From positions 45,340-109,339 of the forward strand of contig NW_005179189.1 in the NCBI RefSeq assembly GCF_000350225.1: a DNA stretch of 64,000 nt, given 5' to 3'. The translations under genes were made by a program, and so were the position numbers. Positions 22,660 through 34,990 of this stretch are shown here, piece after piece. The notes beneath the pieces are model-generated. The model was not told the DNA's origin. It ran no database searches and saw nothing but the letters and a program-made list of their open reading frames with translations. Origin of the DNA: Chondrus crispus (taxonomy: Eukaryota > Rhodophyta > Florideophyceae > Gigartinales > Gigartinaceae). The first letter of the stretch is position 1. Each line of letters starts with the position of its first letter.

Positions 22660-23451
22660 CTAGCGATTTTGCCGTTTGTAGGCGTTTGGTGTGTTGGTCG
22701 AATAGTTCGGGTACGTCGACAATTCCAGCATGCTTTTCAGCGGCAGCGCGCTGCTCGGACTGAACACCCGTGACATGCTACCCGCTGGTAGTATGTCACG
22801 GGTGTTCAGTACGAGGGACTCGAGCAAAGGGCGACCGAGGAGCGGTTCCCCCACGGCTTGCTTCGTCACGAGCCAACGAACGCCTAGAAGCGCTAGCGCA
22901 GATCCGTGCGGGATGTGGAGCTCAGCGTCTACAGTGACTACCTGAGAACAGGTAAGCGAGGCTGGGGTTCCGTCGGGAAGGTTTGCTGCCATATGGAATG
23001 TTCGTGTTCGGGGCAGGTCTTCTACGATGTGATCTACACCGGCATTTCTCAAATTATTGAGCAAGCGCTCGTCGATTATGTTGTCGTCAGAACACGTATC
23101 CGCACAGACAGTAGTTTTGTAGTGCTCGCCAAATGTGGCGGTTAATACAACGCTCCTTGAGTCAGTAGAGGAGTTTTCGGAAGTTCGTTTTGTGTGTTCC
23201 TTCCGCTTCCCTCGGTGTTCATCGAACAGGCGGTCTTTCACGTCTTTCGGACACTCTCGGCAGTTTCGCAGGTAGTGATGTATGCCGCGCTTGCTGTGTT
23301 GTTCCCATAGGCACAGAGGTGTCTGATTCGTGGGGTCGGAAGGCTTCCTAGGACCTTTGGCACGTGTCGGGAGGTCTTTTGCAACCCTTTTCTTTGGCGT
23401 TGGCATCCGTTTATGATCCCTTAATTCAACGTCGTAGCTCTGGCAGTTCAC
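22660..23451 (-). pseudogene. gypsy no. 2 zinc knuckle and aspartic protease region
   Basis: The frame begins without an ATG and continues gag after a frameshift. Residues around 47-68 form a knuckle-like CLWEQHSKRGIHHYLRNC. The protease part has ADTCSDDNIIDERLL (a DTC variant of the DTG active site) and the C-terminal block LLGRPLLESL. The protease would cut Gag-Pol. A hairpin at 22759-22810 interrupts the reading just after that block, so the following residues are probably not native. Confidence 0.82.
22759..22810. repeat. quasi-palindrome in gypsy no. 2 protease region
   Basis: Arms of 24 bp (22759-22782 and 22787-22810) with one mismatch and a 4-nt loop. The outer 18 bp of each arm are perfect complements. 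Confidence 0.93.
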
Positions 23452-24173
23452 GGCTTCCTTGATAAGAAAAGATATGAACTTGTTGAGGTTCTTTTCGAAA
23501 CTCTCATCATACGAGGTGCGTCTTCACATCTCTCGCTCCAGGGCGGCGGGCTGAAGTCGTCGTACGAGAATGATGACTGCTTTCTTCGGGTTATCATCAT
23601 GGAAAGTACCATATCCGATACTTTCCAGGCGTTCGAAAAATCGGCGCCGTACAGAGGTACGCGAGCGTCAGCTTCTGTAATGTGTGTTGGCATTGAGAAA
23701 CTTTCCAAGGCTTTCTCGATGATGGACGGGTCGTCGATACCGGAGCTAGAACTTTCGACGAGCGAATCTACATATTGCTTGATGTTATCGCTTGTGAGAC
23801 TTCCTGCGTCCTCGGCGTTGGGCGCTATCTCATCGAACTTTCCCATGCAGAACAAGCTTTTAGGCAGCGAGCGGTCGATGCTCGCGGTGTAGGGTAGAGG
23901 TGTCATAGTCGGTGCTCCTGCCTGCTTGGCGGTGATTTCTAGTTCATATCTTTCATGCTCCTCCAAGAAGCGCGCGACGTGGGTCGGGTCGACAGTCCGT
24001 AAAAATGGGGCAGAAATAGGAGCAAATAAGGCAACACCGGCAGTACTAGACTGTGAGGCGCTGTCCGGTGTTTCGGAGTTCAGCATCAGAAATAGAACGG
24101 ATGTTCGACTGTCGTCGAACGGTAGGGGTCCTTGCAGTGGTGAATTGGTGCGCTGGGTCCTGCGCGTGTTCAT
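23448..24173 (-). pseudogene. gypsy no. 2 gag
   Basis: Structural Gag protein, which forms the particle around element RNA. The first ATG of the frame is at 24173. The conserved part reads HVARFLEEHERYELEITAK and PLPYTASIDRSLPKSLFCMG. Near 23520 the frame shifts: the encoded tail loses the native NLNKFISFLIK stretch, which is readable in the next frame and runs into the zinc-knuckle segment. A small inverted repeat (TGGAAAGTA / TACTTTCCA at 23600-23627) lies in the 3' third. The close link to the 5' LTR leaves a leader of about 30 bp only. Confidence 0.82.
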
Positions 24174-24201
24174 CCACGGAGTGAGCACTTAGAAATTTCT
24201 G

Positions 24202-24635
24202 TGGCCAGCCACAGGCACACAGTCCACAACAACAGGGAATCGTATTCGGGGTTCGTAATTGGTCACTGAGCGGGTCGGCGGAGGACATCTTAGGGAGAAA
24301 AAAGTCTCTTAGTCACTTGGTGTGGCCCAGAGCGGAGGTGACGGTTCAGAGGTGGGTCCGAGGAGACTGCTCGGAGTGCTGGCGAGCAGCTTGGCCAGTT
24401 GCGTTCCGGGCAAGTGCGGTGACGGTGTTCGAACTTCGTCGTTGTCTGCCTTCCCAACAGTGGTTGAGGAAGCCTTTATATACTGTATTGACACGAAATC
24501 ATCTACTAGCCTTCTGGGTTCTATAAACCCATATAAGGCATATGAAGGATGCTAGTATAGACTTATGGATAACCAGTGTCCCATAAACGGAGTCATCAAT
24601 CAGATGCGTAGGTCGATGAGCGACAGCGTGCAACA
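24202..24635 (-). repeat. 5' LTR and promoter of gypsy no. 2
   Basis: The upstream LTR for the minus-strand element, same length and ends as its partner at 16633-17066. The minus-strand TATATAAAGG near 24474-24483 is the likely TATA box. I could not identify a convincing primer-binding site next to its inner edge. Confidence 0.9.
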
Positions 24636-26071
24636 CCACGCACACAGCAGTAGTCTCAAGGCAGATTGTGAGATCTTTATGTGGTGTGAGACTCGATGGT
24701 CTCCCATCATTAGTTGGGGCTGGATCTTGTATTTACAACAAAGTACTTCCGATATATTTGCGTGCCTAGGCCTGCTTGCTTATGGCTCCGAAAGGAATGG
24801 GCCTTTTATCACGTATGTATCCAAACAAACTATCGCCAATTACACATAACCTGTCCCTATTATTTCCCACGGCCATGGTGGAAATCTTCCTAACTAAGCA
24901 CTCTCATTTGGGCATCTTTTGTCACGACTTCATTGCGGATATATGTATACGGAATTGGTGAAATTTCCTTTGCTGAATTATATGAATTATCTGCAGATTG
25001 CAGTTTATGTCACTATTGCCATATTCGTACGAATTGGAGCACGAAACTGTCGGAAAACCTCTATGACCAGGTTTTTCCTTCTTGAGTCAGGTCTGATTCT
25101 GACGCAGGCGCACTGGAGCCTGTGTCGTTCCTAGCTCGGAACGCGAATCGGGTGAAGACGTAGGTACGGAGTCCGCGCTGGAGGGCTCCGCCAATGTAGC
25201 ATTAAAGCTTCAGTTGTTTATTCGTGATCGTCTTGGCCGAGACTTCTCAATGCGCGGTAGTCGCAGGTGGCAAAGTACTCGAGCACTACAGTTCGAGTAC
25301 TGTCTGTTCCCAACTGACAGTCTTTTGCCGTACTCTGTTCCAATTGCGACACTAAAGTCCCCGACATTTGGTCTTCTCTAGCCTCCTCCTTTCTTACGAA
25401 CCCGTACGATCTATACTGCATTGAATCAGAGATTCACTCTACAATAGATCACCTGACCAGGAGCGTCCGTGATGCCATCGTACAACATCATACCTCTAGA
25501 GTGCTCCTGTTTTTCGACAGAAACCAGTTTCCGGCATATACATCGAAGTTTTTGACTACTGGCTGCAGATCCTATTCTTTGGAATTTCTTTCTACTGCAG
25601 TCGGGTTTCTACCCTCGATTTTGACGGCAAATTATCCCTTGATCCTTGATGGAAGGGTTTGCCGTAAGAGTTTTGCAGTTCTTTTTCGTTTCGTTCGATC
25701 AAAGTCTCGCCTATATTGAATGTTCCAGAATCTAAAAAGACTTCTTCCACATGTCCATTTCATTCGTCCGACAAATGACCGTGTCAGTCTCTGAGATCCA
25801 GAATATGGCTACTGCCCAGTTGCCAAGGATCTTATAGTTGCTTCTGGCAAGCGTCTTTGCGGGTTCGCGCACAAACCTTCATCTCTTGGGACTCAAGCCA
25901 ATTCTTGACAACACCCGTAGCAGAGCGTCGAGATCGCTCGAGAGCGTACCCGAAAAACCGTCCTTCTACAGGCACACATGAAGCTCACAACTTCTTGGCG
26001 GTTTTTTTGCCTGATGACGTAATCCAAAAAAACGACAAAAACCTTCGCCCAAAACTCGCTTTCCGGATCTA
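24636..26071. other. no recognised gene
   Basis: Short unrelated ORFs only. A hairpin with 9-bp arms lies at 25274-25301 (AGTACTCGA / TCGAGTACT). Nothing else supports a feature. Confidence 0.5.
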
Positions 26072-27001
26072 CTAGTGTCTACAGGACATGTGACCTCTTG
26101 TGAGGTCACTTTTCAACGTAAGTGTTCTCGACTTGTGCTTGCTCAACAAGAAAGAAAAAGATACTCTCTCCTCCACAGCTGAGTTGTGCGTTGCCGAAGG
26201 GTGAAGTTTGGTGAGATCTGCACGTCTCTTCTAGCCATTTTGCAATGCCTAAAAAAGAAGCGTGTTGGACCATCCTCAAAACTTTCTGTGTTGATATCTT
26301 TGAACCAAAACGCATGTTGAAATTTACAACCGAAAATTAAAACCAGTATATTGTTAGTCTTTCTGTGTGTACACAAGGGCTATCCCATTGTTTTGCAAGA
26401 TGTTATTGCCGAGGGCATGTACGTTAATGAAATGGCATCCAAACCGACTTCATAAAATTTCGATTTGGTGTATATATTTTTGCGAAAAAAGCTGGCCTCT
26501 CTTGAGGCAAATTTGCGGTCGTCTAGTGTCTAGACGCAAACGATTTGACCTCATACTGTATGAGGCCAGCTTTTTTTTGCAAAAACATATACATTAAATC
26601 GAAACTTTATAAAGTTAGTTTGGACACCATTTCTTTAACGTATATGCCCTCGGCAATAACATCTTGCAAAGCATTGGGATGGCAGTTGTCAATACACAGA
26701 GAGACTAAGAATCTAATGAAGTTTCAATGATCGGTTGACTTTTTCAACAGGCGTTTTGGTTTCGAAGATGTCAACATAAAACGTTTTCAGGTTGGTCAAA
26801 AAGGCTTCTTTTTCAGGCATTCTAAAAATGGCTGGAAAAGACGTGCAGATCTCACCGAACTCCACCCTTCCGCAACGCAGAAGTCAACTGCGGTGGCGTG
26901 AGTTTCTTTTTCCATCTTGTTGAGCCAGCACAAGTCGAGAAAAAATAAGTTGAAAAGTGACCTCATATGAAGTCATTTGTCGTCTAGACACTCGACACTA
27001 G
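26072..27001. mobile_element. 930-bp foldback element (two inverted copies of one repeat)
   Basis: The left half reads CTAGTGTC at its outer edge and the right half ends GACACTAG. The arms are complementary over about 450 bp each with scattered mismatches: for example TTGGTGAGATCTGCACGTCT on the left answers AGACGTGCAGATCTCACCGA on the right. They meet at a small palindrome near 26520-26535 (GTCTAGTGTCTAGAC). Each arm is one copy of a repeat also found singly at about 34590, 44895 and 50950. A broken reading frame with QDVIAEG survives in both arms. It behaves like a foldback or snap-back derivative of an unidentified DNA transposon. Confidence 0.75.
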
Positions 27002-27785
27002 CCCCACGCCCTCTGGGCCACGTCCTCTGGGCTGGCCATTTCAGCTGCCTTCAGAATTGCACGGCAGATCTGGCTGAGAGAGCCAGTGCTGCATCGCGCC
27101 GTTTCCGCATTCATCCATATTCGAAGGGAAACGTGGTCCGACAGTATGTCGTACAAGTCATCCTCACTCTGCTTTCGAGAGTGTGGACGAACTCGCAGCC
27201 TTTGCTGGGCCCAAGTTTTCAAAAACCTGTGAGTCTGCATTATTGGTATACAATAAGGCCGCGGACTTTCATCCGTACTATCAGGGGGGAGAGCATCACC
27301 GGAAGAGGACCCCCGAAGTCTTCCCGATGGCTCCGAGTAACGAGCGTCGTGACAAGTTGGACAAGGCAAGACGCATACCGTACTAGTCGAGTCGTTCGCC
27401 GACTCGTACGGTAAACGATCTGCCCGGCGTGGGCAGTTTTCCCTCGAATTACTCTTCTACATTCTTATTGGCAATTTCCACACTCATGAACCGCCCGCGG
27501 CCTCCCTCTAAAATTCCCTAAATGTCGTCGCCAAATTTCAAAATCTAAATTATTGCCGAAAATTTCTCTCACACACTGTATGTACCCTTACAGTATTCAC
27601 TGCTGAAGCGCCCTTGGAGTGAATTCGCTCTGCGGCCCCTGCATCCTTCTGTGCCGCCTATCCTCCTCCCTCCTCCCTCCGCCCGCGCTCTCTTCTCGAG
27701 TTCGTTCAAACTACTGTACTGTTCAATATCACGCTGACCTCGCTCCTCCAGTTCACGCTGGCACAGTGCCGCTCTCTCGCTACAC
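27002..27785. other. no recognised gene
   Basis: Short ORFs on both strands without motifs. An interrupted hairpin around 27376-27412 pairs TACCGTAC with GTACGGTA and GAGTC with GACTC. Confidence 0.45.
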
Positions 27786-28226
27786 TGATCACAGCAATTA
27801 ACCTGGGCCAACTTAATTCTGAAGCCCCTTTTTCAGGTCTATAACCATATTTAACATGGTCCGGATTAATTGTGAACCCAGATTAATATATGGTCAAATC
27901 AGATATAACATGGTCCAGTTTATTTGTGAACCACTGGATTAACCTTGATTTCTAACATTGCTGACAAGTATTCAAGAAATTACGGCTCCACTTCTTGCCC
28001 ATTGAAATGGACACGATGCTTGGATATTATTGTCTGCAGCTCAGAAAAGAGCTGCTTCTCTTCCCAAAGACCATATCGAGGCGGCGACATGCGTTCTCGC
28101 CCTTTTTAAACTCTAAAGGCGACTTATCATAAGACTGTTTCCTCCAAGTCAAAACCAATAATAACCTGGTCCAGTTTATTTCTGAACCCAGGTTAATATA
28201 TAGACCAAGGTTAATTGCTGTGATCA
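27786..28226. mobile_element. MITE with 18-bp terminal inverted repeats
   Basis: The left end reads TGATCACAGCAATTAACC and the right end is its exact complement. The element is 441 bp and non-coding. Subterminal copies of a motif like TTAATTGTGAACCCAG occur near both ends. No target duplication is evident in the flanks. A related end lies at 59591. Confidence 0.7.
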
Positions 28227-30887
28227 GGTGTACCTGTATTGCAATCCTTCGCTGCCCTCTTGTGCCTCCGGCATGACGCTGCCCGTGTCGCCCCTCACCC
28301 AACATGATCGCTAGCGGGAACCCCCTCCCTGCCGTACTGTAGTATAGTAAAGCCGTACTCCGCACCCTTCGCCTATGCTGGGCCGAGGCGCCAACGCAAT
28401 CCGCCATCCTCCCTTTCTGTCTTCCTCCTCCTTCCCCGAATAGTGCGGCATCCTGCGATGCGTTTGTCGTTAAGCTGCCTTCTGTACCGTCACGCCCCCC
28501 ACGAACAGCACTGCAGTGCCGTGCAGTCTCCTGGTTTATTTTCTGAGATAACCCAGTACTGTAGGATCTGTCGACAACAGTTCAAGGCTTGAAGTGTTGT
28601 CGGCAGATCAGTACGGTGCTTGAACTTCAAGCACTGTACGTACAGTGCATAACTTCATTGCTGCAGAGTCAGCTCTTCGACAAGAGGAAAACAAATGCAG
28701 ATGCAACAAGATCCCAGACTGCAGTGCAGTCCCCCTCCAGCCACATTTTCCAGGGTCGCAAGCCGGTACATTACATTGCTGCACACTAAAAGCGCTTGCT
28801 GACGAGATGGACACATGCAAACTGTACTGTACCTCACAAACTGCCCCACAGAACTCTGAGAAGGTTCGTGGGGGTTCACGCTACTGCATGGGGTAAAGTG
28901 CTGGGCAGTATTGCACTGCCCGTGACACCTGTTGACAGTAACAATGCCCTTCAAATCGTACCATACGGAACAGGAACACCTGTATGCGCGCCGCATGTGG
29001 GAATACTTTACATTTTTTGGTCACTATTGAGAATGGATGCCATAACATAACATCCATGACATGATATTGTTATGTCCTCAATGCCGTACCGTAGTTAAGT
29101 CGAGGCTCGTGATTGAATAAACTTTATGCAATACTCACTATGCGCAGCGGTTAAAGTATGCATTACTTCGAAGTGGGCAGAATGAGAACTTACATTATCG
29201 TAGTAGTAGCGGTGCCTAAACTACCCTTCCATGATGACAGCGTCTGGAAAGCACGACATGACATTCGCCACGAGGACAGCATCGTACTGTACTGTAACCC
29301 GATAGCGTATAGTCAGTTACTGCGGGTTCTACCGTACTCTTTACCGACAGTTTCCCGCACTACGACAACGACAGAGTCCAAGGTTTTCCTTTTGACAAAA
29401 AAAAAAAAAAAACTGCACAGCGTGCAACGATATCCTTCACCATGGCACGAGTGTAGTACTTTAGGACGCTTAGGTCCACACCGCGCAACGCACTTCAGAC
29501 AGTGCGATATTTCTGGACCTTCTTACATATAACCACAAGCCTCATGGACAAGCGTACAGTATCGTGTAAGTGTACATATTGTCTTACCCCTCCCTGTGCA
29601 CCGCTTAACACGCCTTTTAGAGTTTGCGTGCATATCGATGGAGCTACAGTACACATATCACTTCTCCAGCTGGCCAGTTGCTGGCAGCGAAGTGATACTT
29701 TTTTTCGCAGTACTGTGCTCAGTTGATACACTTGTGTATTCTATGACAGCTTCTTCACAGGTCGAGTTTGTCCCGTATACGCTGTAGCCATCTGATAGAA
29801 CGCTTCTGGAATCACGGTGTACTGTGGCAAGAACGCTGCGACTCAAGGGCCTCAAATCATACAGCGTATCTTATAGACTCTTCTTCGCAGAGTTATGAGG
29901 GGCTGCGGTCTCCCGTCATCTTCAAGTCCATGTGGCGAGCTACCTCAGACTGTGAAGAATACCTTTAGCTCGTACGGTATCTACAGCGAGTAGTCAAAAA
30001 GCATCAATCAGTACATGTACCAGATTCCGTTCAAAACATACATTGATGCTTAGGCTAACTTCACTGCAGATGTCATGCTTATTACAGTACACGGGAGGAT
30101 AAGAGAGGAGTCAAGGAACCGCTTGTATTTTGCCTTGCATGGAAAGTTGCACTGCTGCTGTTTGCAGTACCCTTGGCACTGTTTAGTAGGTTGCCTATGC
30201 CGCCACATCAAGTGTGCGATCCCAAAATAAATGTACAGTTGGATCAAACACAATGCAGGTAAAGTATTTACTTCGAGCATGTGTTTGCCGTAGAATGTCA
30301 CGAAAATCGAAATTTGTACACGCTGACCACATTAACGGGGGGGTGTTGCAGTATGATATCGTCTCTGTTGCCGCCTTTTTATCCTAGGTGGCACCCGTGG
30401 CGCGGGAATCGCTTCCATATTAGACCCTTGTCATGCAACAAGTGCAAGGACCCAAAGGCCCACTGTGACATTCCTCTCGCTCCGCCAATTTTCATCTCGA
30501 GCCAGTCATTGCAACTTCTTTATGGTTTCTCAGCCTGGGGTACGACCTGTACAGCAGTGAAAGCCACGCATTCTCTTTTGCATTTATAAATTATTCTCAT
30601 TGACACGCGCCTTGAGCATAACGGATGGAGTGCACGTGACAGCCTCCTACCTGCGCAAGCTTGTTGTCCAGGCATTATATGGCGACCAAGCCCACAACAT
30701 GATAAGCCGCGACATCTGCTCCTCCGCCCGACCTGTATAGACGGAGCCTGGAAGACCATCCGCAACCGGTGAAGCTACCAGTGAAGCGGATGCCGCCTTT
30801 GCCTGATCGCAGAGCACGAACAGCTTCCTTCACTGCCGCGTTCATCACCGCTCCTTGCGGCGACTGCGAACACACACGTGGCCCATC
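28227..30887. other. non-coding stretch with GTAC-type hairpins
   Basis: No convincing ORF. Contents worth noting: a quasi-palindrome at 28565-28609 (22-bp arms, two mismatches, 1-nt spacer), a perfect 18-bp palindrome at 28631-28648, a run of 16 A at 29397-29412, and a TTTATAAATTA near 30584 which may be a promoter element of the gene at 30888. Confidence 0.5.
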
Positions 30888-31679
30888 ATGAAATACGGGA
30901 CCTTCTCTCTCACTGTTACCTTCCTTGCCGGATGCATCGCCGCCGGGAGTTCATTACCAGTTCAAAGCATTCAGCGCACAGAGCACGCCGCAGCCATCGT
31001 GCCAGAGACGCTCGGAAAAGCAGCGGAAAAGGCTTTATCCGTTAGAGCAGAATCCCCAAAGCTCGACCGCGGTATATTGACTGGAGCCGGAGATGGAAGT
31101 ATAAACCTCACACAATCAAGGGTCGAGGTCACGGAGGCGAGTCCGGAGGAACTGGCATCTCACCAAGTTGAGACCTCTGTCTCCTGCGGGTACACGGAGC
31201 TTCTGCGTTTGGGAGGTTGCGGATGCAGTTTTGCGGAAAAGATGGAGTTGTCGGATGAGTCTTTGAGTGAGAGCTGTTCAACTTACTTCACCCAATCCGA
31301 AGAATCATTTGAGGCGAGGTGCGAGTTTTACACGGATGAGCAAGGGAAATTCAGACTACCTCTTTTGATTCACGAGTTCCGCGCAACCGTCAAAACGTGC
31401 AGTTCTCCCTTCGTCATCAGAAGTGCAACAGTTGCTTCGGACGGCTCCAAGTCAACGCTGGCCACTTCAGAACGTCAACTTCCACCACCGATCCAGATAA
31501 AAGATCTCTTGAATACTTTGAACAGTTTGAACACTCTATTGGGCAAGCTCGTCCCCAGGGACACTCCAGGGACAAGAAGAATCGTCGCCGGAATTGTGAG
31601 GCGAGGTCTGGATCAAAAGTCGGCCAGGCTTATTGCGTACAACAATATCGTTATTGGCCATTCTTCAACTAGTCCGTAA
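30888..31679 (+). CDS. secreted six-cysteine protein A
   Basis: 263 residues. The first ATG gives MKYGTFSLTVTFLAGCIAAG, a clear signal peptide, so the protein is exported or enters the secretory route. A Cys domain spans residues 100-171 (31185-31400): Cys 100, 111, 113, 130, 145 and 171, with GGCGC, RC and LIH around them. The C-terminal part (about 200-263) is basic and helical in appearance, with NTLNSLNTLLGKLVPRD. The same six-cysteine pattern with identical spacing occurs in the protein at 62435-63559, so the two are paralogs. No known domain comes to mind. It is a single exon, isolated between repeats. Function unknown; an extracellular role fits. Confidence 0.8.
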   Translation: MKYGTFSLTVTFLAGCIAAGSSLPVQSIQRTEHAAAIVPETLGKAAEKALSVRAESPKLDRGILTGAGDGSINLTQSRVEVTEASPEELASHQVETSVSCGYTELLRLGGCGCSFAEKMELSDESLSESCSTYFTQSEESFEARCEFYTDEQGKFRLPLLIHEFRATVKTCSSPFVIRSATVASDGSKSTLATSERQLPPPIQIKDLLNTLNSLNTLLGKLVPRDTPGTRRIVAGIVRRGLDQKSARLIAYNNIVIGHSSTSP

Positions 31680-34589
31680 GGCTGCATGAGGAGAGCAAGG
31701 GATAAATGGAGAGAGAAGTTTTTGGACAAGTTGTTTATAATGTCATCAGAGCAGCTCCAAGGCTATTCGGAATATCTGCAAGCGCGAAGGCGGGGGTGTG
31801 ATGCGGTCGCCTTGGACGGAAGACGTTGAAGGCAATGGTCTCATTCTTCTTTTGAAGGAAATGGGCCCTTCGTCATTTTGCCTGTTCGATGAAATGAGCC
31901 GGTTTTATGTCATGATGAATAAATCCATGTGAGACATCCGAACCGGTTGGAATACAGGAAGTTACGCTCCTTATTGTATCTATTGTGAATGTGAAATGTT
32001 AGCTTTGTCGTGAGGAAGAAGAAGCGAAGTATACAGTCTACTTATAAATGCGAATACATCCATCTTCAGTCAAAAACGTGCCGCCTCACCGTCTTCTAAT
32101 GCCGAATGCATTCATTCGAATACAACGATAAACGTTTTGAAACGTCGCTTGAAGATGGTTGACATGTACCGTACGTTTGCAAGTTTTTTTTATGAAAATG
32201 AACTACATCTACATCGTCAGACGCATGTACCTCTCCTTGTCGAGGTCTACTCAGAGACATGCTTGTATGAAATTATCGGTGCGCACTCCCCAGAGTGCTC
32301 TTTCTGAATCTTCTTGCATACATAACCTCAAATCAATAGAACGGAAAGACTGGCGAATAGTAGCATGAAACAGCGCTCCGCGCTGCCTGCAAAGGTGGCA
32401 TGAGAGGTATGGAATACCGGAAAGGATTGGTTTCGAACGCATTGATGCCTCACAAAGTTCAGGGAGTTTTCAAGATTGTGCCCATCCTGATCAGTATTGA
32501 AGTTTGCATCCATAATACATTTTAGTGAGGGTCTAAATTATTGTGCTCAACGAGGAATGAGGGTAAGGGACGCATGCGAACAACCAAAGTTCCTCTTGCC
32601 ATCAGAACAAGGAATGATTTTAACAGAGGGAATTACACGTTGTTAAGGGGGAAATGCTGCGAAGGTGCGCGAAGACCGAGGCTGCAGAGTGTGTGACCTA
32701 GAGGACGGGTCTGTGACCTGGAGGACGGGTCGCATCCGGCGATTTCACGGGGGCCTCACGTTCATCACACCCACACGGGAGGCCGTATAAAGCAGGCGGC
32801 GTTCTTAGTCCAGTGCCATCCACTGATAAATTCGGCGGAATGGGCTCGGGTCAGGGAGAAATCGAATTTCCAAAGAGACTTGACATACTGAAGTACAAAT
32901 ATTGAATTGACTCCCTGTAAACAACAATCAGATAGAACGGTGTAGGAGACTTAGTTGAGATTGGGAGACGCCGGTTGGCAACGACGTTGGATTAAACGGA
33001 AATAGTACATCCGAATAGCAGCCTTTAGCGCTAGACCAGCCAGTTAGAAGCTGCATTGCATGAAGCTTACCGTTGTGTGACAATATTTGTCACGCTAAAA
33101 TGAATTGATGGCGCGATTACGTAGCCGAAATACCGCTGCGTTGTGGCAGGTAAACCAATGAAACGGACTCAGTCCTCCGTAATGACCTTTTCTTATTCCC
33201 GAAGTCATTCATACTGACACTATAAACCCTATGTAACCTAAGCCAACGCAATCGGAAGAACAATCCTGTCGGACACTAGCGGGATACTGGTCATGTCCAT
33301 GCGGTACAGAAGCTTGCGCGCATTTTTCTCAAACTTTATTTCTCGATAGTCCACACCAAACGCTTTTGCTCATGCAGTGTCACTAGTCCTTCTCTGCGCA
33401 AGCATTTTCCATATCAAATACGATACGCGGTGGGCCAAAGCAGGGTGCAGTGCTGTATAGTAAAATTGTGATGACGCCGGTCCGGGAGCCGAAAGCAGTT
33501 ACTGAAGTGTAATGCATTTCAGAATAATCAACGTCTGTACTCCATCTCAAAGGTGTACTGCACTTCCTAAAGATGCCTGGGAGGGCAGTTTGCTGCCACT
33601 AAATCTACTGACGTTGACGACACTGTGGAAGTCTGCCTCTTACGCTTCCCAATCTCTCACAAGACGGGGGGGGCGATGTTCAGTTTTCAGGTCGAAAGCT
33701 TCCTCTGGTGCTGGCACCATGCGGTGCGTTCCATCGCCTGCCAGCAGGCGATGGAGCGCAAGCATCTAAGGCACATGCATGAAATGCGGAACCCTCAATG
33801 CATGTTCAATTCCTGAACTTGGGGGAGGGTAGCCAATCTTACAGTTACCAGATACTGTACTAAGATATACGTATTGTACCCTTCGAAGGGTACAGTACCC
33901 TAGCACTGCGAAGAAGATCACAGAAAGTCTCTAAGCAACGTTGTAAGGTGGGGCTGAACAACATGCTGCTACATGGAGTAGAGTACTGAAGAGACGTTCC
34001 TCGTTATCTGCGGCGTCCACAACGGCCTATCCTCGATATCCAAACGCCACTACAAGGGACCAGGATCACTGAAGTTTCGCTGCATGATGGATAATCGTAA
34101 GAGCGCTGACACTTATCCCAAAAATTATTAGAAAATAACCAAAAAACTTAGCACCATTTTGGAAGTGAACTTTATCCTCGTTTTTCAGTGGCAACTTCTC
34201 ATCATGCAATCCTAATCCAAGACACGCGGAGCCCAACGTCTTGTGGAATTAGTCACCCGCGAACAATAAACGAATGTTTGCTAGCCCCCGAAGAGATGCC
34301 CGAAAGTAAAACTACTGCATCTGAAATGACTCCGCTGAATATGGTAAGCCGAGGTCATGACTGAAAAGCAGAGATGCAGGTGAGTGTGCTCTGCTCAGAT
34401 CCTATAACGGATATCTGGCAGTTGCTAATGAGCTTGCTGTGAGTATTTTTATTTATACCTACCGTAGTAAATCGTTGGTGCTAGAATGGGACCAGGCACT
34501 GATACGGTTCTGTAGAATCGTGGAGCTGTGTGTGTGAACACAATAACTGCTGCCCTCTTGCTCAACAAATGCCTATCATACCTGGGCCT
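31680..34589. other. intergenic stretch with a possible LTR remnant
   Basis: No gene recognised. At 32641 the sequence begins TGTTAAGGGGGAAATG, contains a 20-bp tandem pair (32692-32711 and 32712-32731) and has TATAAA at 32786-32791, which resembles the start of an LTR. I could not find a matching end or a target duplication. A hairpin with 16-bp arms lies at 33725-33760. Confidence 0.35.
33725..33760. repeat. quasi-palindrome
   Basis: Arms 33725-33740 and 33745-33760, 16 bp with one mismatch and a CCAG loop. Confidence 0.9.
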
Positions 34590-34990
34590 GTCTCCATATG
34601 GCGACAGCCCTTTTTCGCAAAGATATATTCATTAGAATGCAAAGCTAGAGAGTCATTTCGGGCACCATTTCCTTTACGCACATATTGTCTTGTCCTCCGC
34701 TCTAAAGTCTTACAGAAACACCGGGACAGCATTTTTGTATACAATAGAAGACTGACAAAAAGATGCAGATTAGACTCCCAGTTGCTTTTCTTGAACTGGC
34801 GTGTTTGCATCGACGTTGTTATACATGCCGCCATGTTGTCGCCAAAAATCTCGATACTGTACATTAATGCAGAACTCTTTGTCGGTCCAAAAACTTCTTG
34901 GGTAAGGGTGGCCCCACTGCACGCGAAAAGCCTTGCCCAATTTTCCAACTTGCAATGTTTAGACTATTGGGCAAAATTGGCGTACCCCAC
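34590..34990 (+). repeat. diverged copy of the foldback-family repeat
   Basis: Collinear with 50980-51200: the segments TTTTTCGCAAAGATATATTC, CCATTTCCTTTACG, ATGCAGATTAGACTCCCAGT and CTTGAACTGGCGTGTTTG each have close matches there in the same order. On the complementary strand a relic frame with VKEMV is shared with the other copies. Confidence 0.65.

Larger units (their letters stand above)
16633..24635 (-). mobile_element. Ty3/gypsy retrotransposon no. 2, near full length, decayed
   Basis: Two direct LTRs of 434 bp (16633-17066 and 24202-24635) differ at roughly a dozen positions by eye. Between them the minus strand reads gag, CCHC knuckle, protease, RT, RNase H and integrase in gypsy order. 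A 2298-bp DNA transposon (19488-21785) interrupts RT; without it the element would be about 5.7 kb. The flanks show no clear 5-bp target duplication (CACTC on the left, CCACG on the right). Frameshifts in gag-pro and RT and a TGA in integrase make it inactive. Protein blocks resemble the gypsy lineage known from oomycetes and algae, a judgement from memory of motifs only. Confidence 0.93.

Noticed and set aside
16628..24640. 5-bp target duplication of gypsy no. 2
   Set aside because: Flanking pentamers CACTC and CCACG do not match; CCAC is shared but offset by two bases.
30855..30887. Upstream extension of secreted protein A
   Set aside because: Begins with TTG; the ATG at 30888 is followed directly by a signal peptide.
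32641..33090. Solo LTR
   Set aside because: Start-like sequence and TATAAA are present, but there is no defined 3' end, no partner LTR and no target duplication.
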